Shown in pieces: positions 58,379 through 64,000 of a stretch of DNA of 64,000 nt. Origin of the DNA: Ustulina deusta (taxonomy: Eukaryota > Ascomycota > Sordariomycetes > Xylariales > Xylariaceae); contig JAJNNX010000022.1 of the NCBI GenBank assembly GCA_023159155.1, forward strand, positions 1 to 64,000. Reading direction: 5' to 3'. Position 1 is the first letter of the stretch; every line of letters begins with the position of its first letter. Position numbers and translations under genes: made by a program. The notes under the pieces are model-generated. The model had not been told where the DNA came from, did no database searches, and saw only the letters and a program-made list of their open reading frames with translations.

Positions 58379-60657
58379 AGTACATGATTGCAATATACCC
58401 ACAAATTTCATTTCTCGTTCAAATTCTCAAGACTCAGTTTGATGCGTGTCCATTATCGCCGACTGGAGGTATGGGATGCAGGGAGAGCGGGGTCCAGATT
58501 TCGCAGTGAGGCTGTTGTGCGTTCGGGTATAACCCCGGAAATACAGGCTGCCATCAGCGCTCGTTTATTTGGCTGGGCTAATTGCCTCTTCCTTTTTATT
58601 CCCCCTAAGCTTAGCTGCCTATGTGGGAAACAAGGCTCACGTTGCGTAAGTAACGTATTGAAATCTATCTGTGGTGTTAAGGGCATCTATCCAATTCCCC
58701 AAGCCAATACCATCTGATCCCTCCACTGCCAGGGTCAGTCCTCTAAAGCCGAACGCAACTAGATACATTTAAGGAGTCTTATTTTAAGAACGTTCGACAA
58801 CTAGGCAACTCTCAATGGAACTACGAAGGAAGCGGAAACAAATAGTTTTTATTTTTATTTGTTTTAATATTAATTCAGGCATTCATGATGGAGAGGACTA
58901 TTAACTGGTACGCCTTTTAAGACTTGTGGGTTAATTCAATTCGTCTTCTTGGTCATAGGTTTGTCATATACACTAGGTATTTATTTCGACAGCAGTCAGG
59001 GGGGTTGTGTCCAGCATGCTGGATTACGCATCCAGCAAGTGGCTGATTTTGAGCTCCTAATTTTAACTTCAAATTAAGGAGTTTCGCGATATGTTACCTT
59101 CAGCCATTGTGTACCTACCTATGAGCATTGACCGTCCTTAGCCGCACGTTATACATTGTATATTGAATGCTACTGTGGCTTTAATTGTGGCTGTCCTACT
59201 TCGGTACGAAACCTCCGAATTCCCCTCCCGGGCGGTAAAGTAATCTCCTCTACATTTCCTCCCAGCGTACACTAAGTAGATCAGCCACTAGTTGTAATTT
59301 TCTGTTCGGATCTTGATCTCTTTCTTTTTACGGCAATTCTATCACTTATCAATCTGCACATCATTGTATTCCCAGCCGCAATTCTAATAATCACTGCGAC
59401 TCGTGTTTTTCGGTCATCTCCCAATGCGCTGTTGGTATATTGCAGGTAGGTCGTTGTATATACACTTGCAGTAAGTCGAAGCCGGAGATGTTGTGGTCCT
59501 CGTTCACCGGTTCACCGGTTCACCGGTCTACCGATGGACTGGTGGACCGGGACAGTGGGTTGGTTGGTGGGTATGATTGGCAGCCGATTCAGGTGGCGAC
59601 CAAGATGCTGGGCGTTGAGCCAACAACCCGAATTTGCTTGGAGCGGCGGACCTCACTCATTAGCCTCCTGAGGACATATGCCGTGGACCATCCGTGGCGC
59701 TGTCCGTTTCGCCCGGATTGGTTCTGCGTCCGAAGCCGCTATCGACTCCGCATCTCCTGCCTGGATGACACCTCGCTAGGCGCTCCATGAATGGCCGGAA
59801 TGGCCTTGACGACCAGTCCTGTTTGACTGGGCATTGTGAGCGTTCCACACGTGCGTGACCTGCTTTAGTATGCTGTGAACCGTTTGAATTCTTGGTCTCC
59901 GCCGACGCCGGCGACTGAACCGAAACGTGGAAACATGCCGAATGAATCGTCGAAGCGCCCAAGATGCCGAGCTTACGGGAGCAAGGCGAGGGAGAAGCAC
60001 CGCCGGCAAGAAGGTTCTGGGGATGGGCCACTACGTTCGAGTCGGCAAACTCTACTTGGTCGTCAGTGCTTATGGCAGCGGCACAATGTCACTGCAAGCG
60101 ACCGGCTGCGAGGGTTAATCACATTGCCTCTATCAAGTAATGTGGGGTGGCGAATTGCGGTTTTTGTGCCTGATGGAAGGTTGCGGGTTTTCTGCGTGAC
60201 GGAGAAGGCACGTATTTAAAGCTGTGGATTTGTCGACAATCCAGATATTACCTAGCGGTCTTCCAGTGTTTTCTCCTCTCGTATTTGCTCGTCTTCCACG
60301 TTCTAACCTTCTCCATCCACTTCCATATTTCTAACGCTTCATTGTCTTCGGCTCTGAACTACAAAACAAACGGTGCATGCATCAACACACGAAGGTCTGC
60401 CTCTTCCTTTGGATACACCGACACAATATTTTACGTCATCGGTGCCGGAATTCTGTCACTCCCGCCTTCAGCCTATATCGTCTATCTCGTCTCCTTCTGC
60501 GATGCTACCCTATTTTTAATATCCATACATGCATACGGTTGAATGCACATCACTACAGTGGACAATATCCGTTGCCTATCGTCTCAGCTCTCTACCATTC
60601 GGCCACCATACGCCCACGACCCACAGCTCAATATCTATCTACTCTCGGGATATCCAA
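58379..60657. other. Intergenic region upstream of the copper ATPase gene
   Basis: 2.3 kb without a credible gene. Contains three direct TTCACCGG units (59503-59526), TACCTACCTA words (about 59112) and a T/C-rich segment (60260-60520) before the ATPase start. The frames 59440-59790 (plus) and 59660-60031 (minus) overlap antisense and look fortuitous. Confidence 0.4.
59503..59526 (+). repeat. TTCACCGG triplicate
   Basis: Three perfect head-to-tail 8-bp units, followed by related words (CTACCGATGG, GGTGGACCGG). It lies about 1.1 kb upstream of the copper ATPase start. It could be a clustered factor site or a simple slippage repeat. Confidence 0.6.
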
Positions 60658-63600
60658 ATGGCTCCGTCGATCCCGTCACATCCGTTTGTCACCACCTTTC
60701 TCGTGGCCAACATACATTGTCCGACCTGTGTATCCAGTATTAAAGATGCTTTACAGGATCTGGACGGCGTTAGATGGGTGTCGCCAAACATCATCACATC
60801 TTGCGTTGCTGTCGACCACGATCCTGCCATCCCTATCATGCAGATAGTCTCCAAGTTGGAAGCCGCTGGGTTTGAGGTTTCTAGTCTATCTTCAGAGAAT
60901 GGCGTTGGCTGTCCAGAGAATCCCTTTCTTGAAAATGCCGAGTCATTCAGCAGCTTCGGTGCCGCCGAGAACTACCTGACTAGGTTAAAGAGGCTCACGC
61001 ATGCGCAAGAAGCTATAGCTGAGGAGGAGAGAACTAGGGCACATCTCAACAACTGCGAGCAGTGCCGAGAAGGTGCGGCGAATGGGACTCCTGCCATACC
61101 AGGTGCTACGTCGAACACAAGCCGTGAACGACCAAGCCCTGGCACAAGCAAACAGAACTCGGCGCGCTCTGCTGTTCCGCTTGCCCATTCATCTTCTATC
61201 GCTGGCGATGGTATCAGCACCACCGGATCTTGGAAGGCCTCATTGGCTATCAGTGGGATGACTTGTGCTACCTGCGCCAACGCAATCACAAGCGAACTAG
61301 AAAAAAAAGATTGGGTTGTCAAGGCTGCTGTTAATCTGGTATCCAATAGCGCAGTCGTGGAGTATATTGGCGATAAGAAAGATGTTAGTCAAGTGGTCGA
61401 GAGCATTGAGGATCTTGGGTATGACGCCCATCTTGATCAAATCAACGCCGTCAACGACGAGAGGGAAAAAGAGGCAACGCACCAACGCACGGCACAAATA
61501 CATATCGACGGTTTCTATTGCCCGCATTGTGGTGACCATGTAGCCGCGAGCGTGACCAGCTTCCAGCAATATCTACGAATCGACAGCCGTCCTACGCGGC
61601 AGCGCCCAATCCTGGAAATCACCTATGTTCCCCAGGCGCCAATATTCACGATTCGCCATATTCTGGCAGCGATAGAGGCAGGCGACCCGGCCTTTAAAGC
61701 ATCCATCTATCACCCGCCTACTCTTGAGGAACGCGCGAAAAGGATACAGGCTCAACACCAGAAGCAAATACTTTTTCGAACACTCGTCACACTTGTTCTC
61801 GCAGTCCCTACTTTTGTAATTGGCATTGTTTACATGAGCCTAATTCCGGAAAGTAATTCAGGAAGAGAGTATCTGATGAAGCCTTGGGTGTCGGGTATTA
61901 ATCGCGGTCAAATCGCATTATTCATCCTAGCAACGCCCGTATACTTCTGTACCGCTGATATCTTTCATCGGCGCACCATCAAAGAAATATGGTCTTTATG
62001 GCGGCCAAGGAGCCAGGCCCCTATTTTACGACGGCTGTATCGATTTGGCAGCATGAATATGTTGATATCTCTCGGTACTACTATTGCATACGTCTCATCG
62101 ATTGCCCAGATGATATCTGCAGGTGCGAAGAGCCTCGATATGATTGACGACAGGAATTTCTATTTTGATTCTGTTGTTTTTCTCACTCTATTCCTTCTAG
62201 CAGGGCGATTTCTTGAGGCCTACAGCAAGTCAAAGACGGGAAGTGCTGTTGAGGCGCTAGGCAAACTCCGTCCCACAACGGCTATCCTGGTGGAAGAAAG
62301 CAAGTCCCAAATCACAAGCGATAGACTTGTAGACACTGATATGTTGGAATTCGGGGACATTGTCCGTGTCCCTCATGGAGCCTCTCCCCCGTGCGATGGA
62401 GAGATCCTTCAGGGTAACACTATATTCGATGAGGCGAGTTTGACTGGCGAATCTCGTCCCATTAAAAAGAATGTCGGCGATCAGGTCTTTTCAGGAACGA
62501 TCAACCAAGGAACGCCAATCCTCATCCGTATAACGGGCACAGCCGGGCAGTCGATGCTCGATAAAATCGTCAAAGTAGTCCGCGAAGGCCAGACGAAGCG
62601 AGCCCCAATAGAGAAGGTCGCCGACGCTCTCGTCGCTTACTTTGTACCCGTCATCACTTTGATCGCAATCCTCACCTGGATCATATGGCTAGTCATCGGC
62701 TTTACCGATAACAAGCTGGGAATAAAAGACCCCGTCCCCTTCTCTCTACAGTTTGCTATAGCGGTATTTGTTGTCGCTTGCCCCTGTGGCCTAGCTCTTG
62801 CTGCGCCAACAGCCATTTTCGTTGGCGGTGGCCTTGCTGCAAAGCATGGTATACTTGTTAAAGGTGGCGGCGAGGCTTTCGAGACTGCAAGTCGCATTGA
62901 CTGCGTCGTTTTTGACAAAACAGGCACTTTGACCGTGGGGGGCGAGCCGAGTGTCACAGACTCCGAGACTTATCTTGATGAAGGTGTCGAGGGAAAGGCG
63001 CATGCTCGCCTACTTGCTGCACTTCGAGCTGTGGAGGAGAATAGCAGCCACCCAATCGCGAAAGCTATCGTGGCCTACTGTAAGGTGCAAACCTCTGAAC
63101 TTATTTCGGCTGGTGACGTCGAGGAGATTCCTGGAAAGGGTCTTAAAGCGTTGTGCAGTGGTAATGCGCAAGACGAAAGTTTTAACATCTTAGTTGGGAA
63201 TGAAGCACTAATGCGAGACTTCTCCGTCAACATATCGCCAGCTGCTGCGACATCGCTTCAAACATGGAAGACAGAAGCAAAATCCATTGCGCTTGTCGCC
63301 ACCAAGTCAAGTTCACCAAGCGAAACAGAAACCAAGTATACACTCTCAGCTGCTCTTTCGATATCCGATCCTATCCGCCCAGAAACCGCTACAGTCATAA
63401 GGTCCATACGGCAGAGCAGATGCGATGTGTGGATGCTTTCGGGAGATAACGCCGTAACGGCGAGGGCCGTCGCCCTCCGCGTCGGAATTCCCGAAAACAA
63501 CGTGATTGCCGAGGTTCTTCCCACGCAGAAATTCGAGAAGATCAAATACCTCCAGTCCATTCTGAAAGCCCGTCAGGGAAACGACAAGGAAAATGTCAGC

Positions 63601-64000
63601 CGTCGGGCCACGGTTGCCATGGTTGGCGATGGCATCAACGATGCGCCGGCACTGAGCATGGCCGACGTGGGCATCGCCATCGGCTCGGGTAGCGACGTCG
63701 CCATCTCGAGCGCAGACTTCGTGCTGGTGAACAGCAACCTGACATCGGTGGTCACGCTGCTCGACCTCAGCCGCAAGGTCTTCCGGCGGATCAAGTTCAA
63801 TTTCGCCTGGGCTCTCGTCTACAACCTCGTCGCGATCCCCATCGCCGCCGGCTGCCTCTACGCCGTCACGGTGGCCGGGAAACACGTCACCCTCGACCCC
63901 GTATGGGCTAGTCTGGCCATGGCGCTGAGCAGCTTCAGCGTCGTCATGAGCAGTCTGGCGTTGAAAACCCGCATCCCCGGCGTCGGCTTCAGGGCGCGCA
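60658..64000 (+). CDS. P1B-type copper-transporting ATPase (3' end beyond window)
   Basis: An open frame from ATG 60658 (CCAAATGGC) to the window edge: 1114 codons and no stop yet. Three metal-binding segments carry CxxC at 21/24, 203/206 and 288/291 (C-P-H-C), with a further C-E-Q-C near 125. The ATPase core has TGES (596-599), the CPC metal site in the membrane (708-710), DKTGTLT (Asp753, phosphorylated), HP (798) and GDGIND (990-995), and ends with a membrane M-x2-S-S motif, so only a short tail is missing. The CPC motif and these helices define Cu(I)-type P1B pumps. Fungal relatives either load copper into the Golgi (Ccc2) or export it at the plasma membrane (CrpA/Crp1, Pca1-like). The degenerate N-terminal modules and long linker lean towards the detoxifying kind, without certainty. 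Confidence 0.9.
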   Translation, partial: MAPSIPSHPFVTTFLVANIHCPTCVSSIKDALQDLDGVRWVSPNIITSCVAVDHDPAIPIMQIVSKLEAAGFEVSSLSSENGVGCPENPFLENAESFSSFGAAENYLTRLKRLTHAQEAIAEEERTRAHLNNCEQCREGAANGTPAIPGATSNTSRERPSPGTSKQNSARSAVPLAHSSSIAGDGISTTGSWKASLAISGMTCATCANAITSELEKKDWVVKAAVNLVSNSAVVEYIGDKKDVSQVVESIEDLGYDAHLDQINAVNDEREKEATHQRTAQIHIDGFYCPHCGDHVAASVTSFQQYLRIDSRPTRQRPILEITYVPQAPIFTIRHILAAIEAGDPAFKASIYHPPTLEERAKRIQAQHQKQILFRTLVTLVLAVPTFVIGIVYMSLIPESNSGREYLMKPWVSGINRGQIALFILATPVYFCTADIFHRRTIKEIWSLWRPRSQAPILRRLYRFGSMNMLISLGTTIAYVSSIAQMISAGAKSLDMIDDRNFYFDSVVFLTLFLLAGRFLEAYSKSKTGSAVEALGKLRPTTAILVEESKSQITSDRLVDTDMLEFGDIVRVPHGASPPCDGEILQGNTIFDEASLTGESRPIKKNVGDQVFSGTINQGTPILIRITGTAGQSMLDKIVKVVREGQTKRAPIEKVADALVAYFVPVITLIAILTWIIWLVIGFTDNKLGIKDPVPFSLQFAIAVFVVACPCGLALAAPTAIFVGGGLAAKHGILVKGGGEAFETASRIDCVVFDKTGTLTVGGEPSVTDSETYLDEGVEGKAHARLLAALRAVEENSSHPIAKAIVAYCKVQTSELISAGDVEEIPGKGLKALCSGNAQDESFNILVGNEALMRDFSVNISPAAATSLQTWKTEAKSIALVATKSSSPSETETKYTLSAALSISDPIRPETATVIRSIRQSRCDVWMLSGDNAVTARAVALRVGIPENNVIAEVLPTQKFEKIKYLQSILKARQGNDKENVSRRATVAMVGDGINDAPALSMADVGIAIGSGSDVAISSADFVLVNSNLTSVVTLLDLSRKVFRRIKFNFAWALVYNLVAIPIAAGCLYAVTVAGKHVTLDPVWASLAMALSSFSVVMSSLALKTRIPGVGFRAR

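Noticed and set aside
1..64000. CRISPR arrays, rRNA genes, bacterial operons, telomere repeats, viral integrations
   Set aside because: None seen: no spaced direct repeats of CRISPR type, no rRNA-like stretches, no TTAGGG arrays. All intact genes look fungal with spliceosomal introns.

Overview
The window comes from a filamentous ascomycete (Pezizomycotina). The evidence is short spliceosomal introns (about 49-87 nt, one of 164 nt) with GT-AG ends and CTRAC-like branch sites, and a Zn2Cys6 regulator. Rap1, Fmc1, Swf1 and 3-ketodihydrosphingosine reductase genes of fungal type are also present. An 18-kb block looks converted by repeat-induced point mutation (RIP). Scattered TAGGTACCTACC-type intergenic repeats hint at Sordariomycetes, but that is only a hint.

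Layout. (1) 1-18180 is an extremely AT-rich block of repeat-mutated LTR-type retroelement copies. Seven copies or parts of one about 230-bp terminal repeat are readable, including one nearly complete element of about 6 kb (10711-16711). A second element with a gag-like remnant interrupts the block at 7578-10710. (2) 18181-30185 is an accessory, gene-poor stretch. It holds an orphan ORF, a divergent pair (quinone-oxidoreductase-like gene and Zn2Cys6 regulator), an unrecognised multi-exon gene with Gly/Arg repeats and an acidic tract, and three copies of a separate about 193-bp LTR. (3) 30186-35698 holds a fungal rhodopsin-domain membrane protein, 3-ketodihydrosphingosine reductase, and a capsule-synthesis-type glycosyltransferase. 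(4) 38808-49733 is a core block: FMC1 and an EngB/YihA-type mitochondrial GTPase in divergent orientation, SWF1 palmitoyltransferase and the telomere protein RAP1 in divergent orientation, a relic of a CE5 esterase, and a YPPQG-repeat glycine-zipper protein. (5) 49992-64000 holds a broken unrecognised gene, a SprT-like metalloprotease, a membrane protein with a DUF3431 domain, and a P1B-type copper ATPase whose last codons run off the window.

The genes do not form one pathway. The only candidate functional modules are the regulator/oxidoreductase pair at 20-23.6 kb and the FMC1/GTPase pair, both products of which should act in mitochondria. I found no convincing new multi-gene system. The most unusual material is the retroelement block (RIP-spared coding island, tandemly duplicated element tails), the broken genes, and the internal presequence-like motif in the GTPase. 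Exon structures were inferred by eye from splice signals and reading-frame continuity, without alignment.
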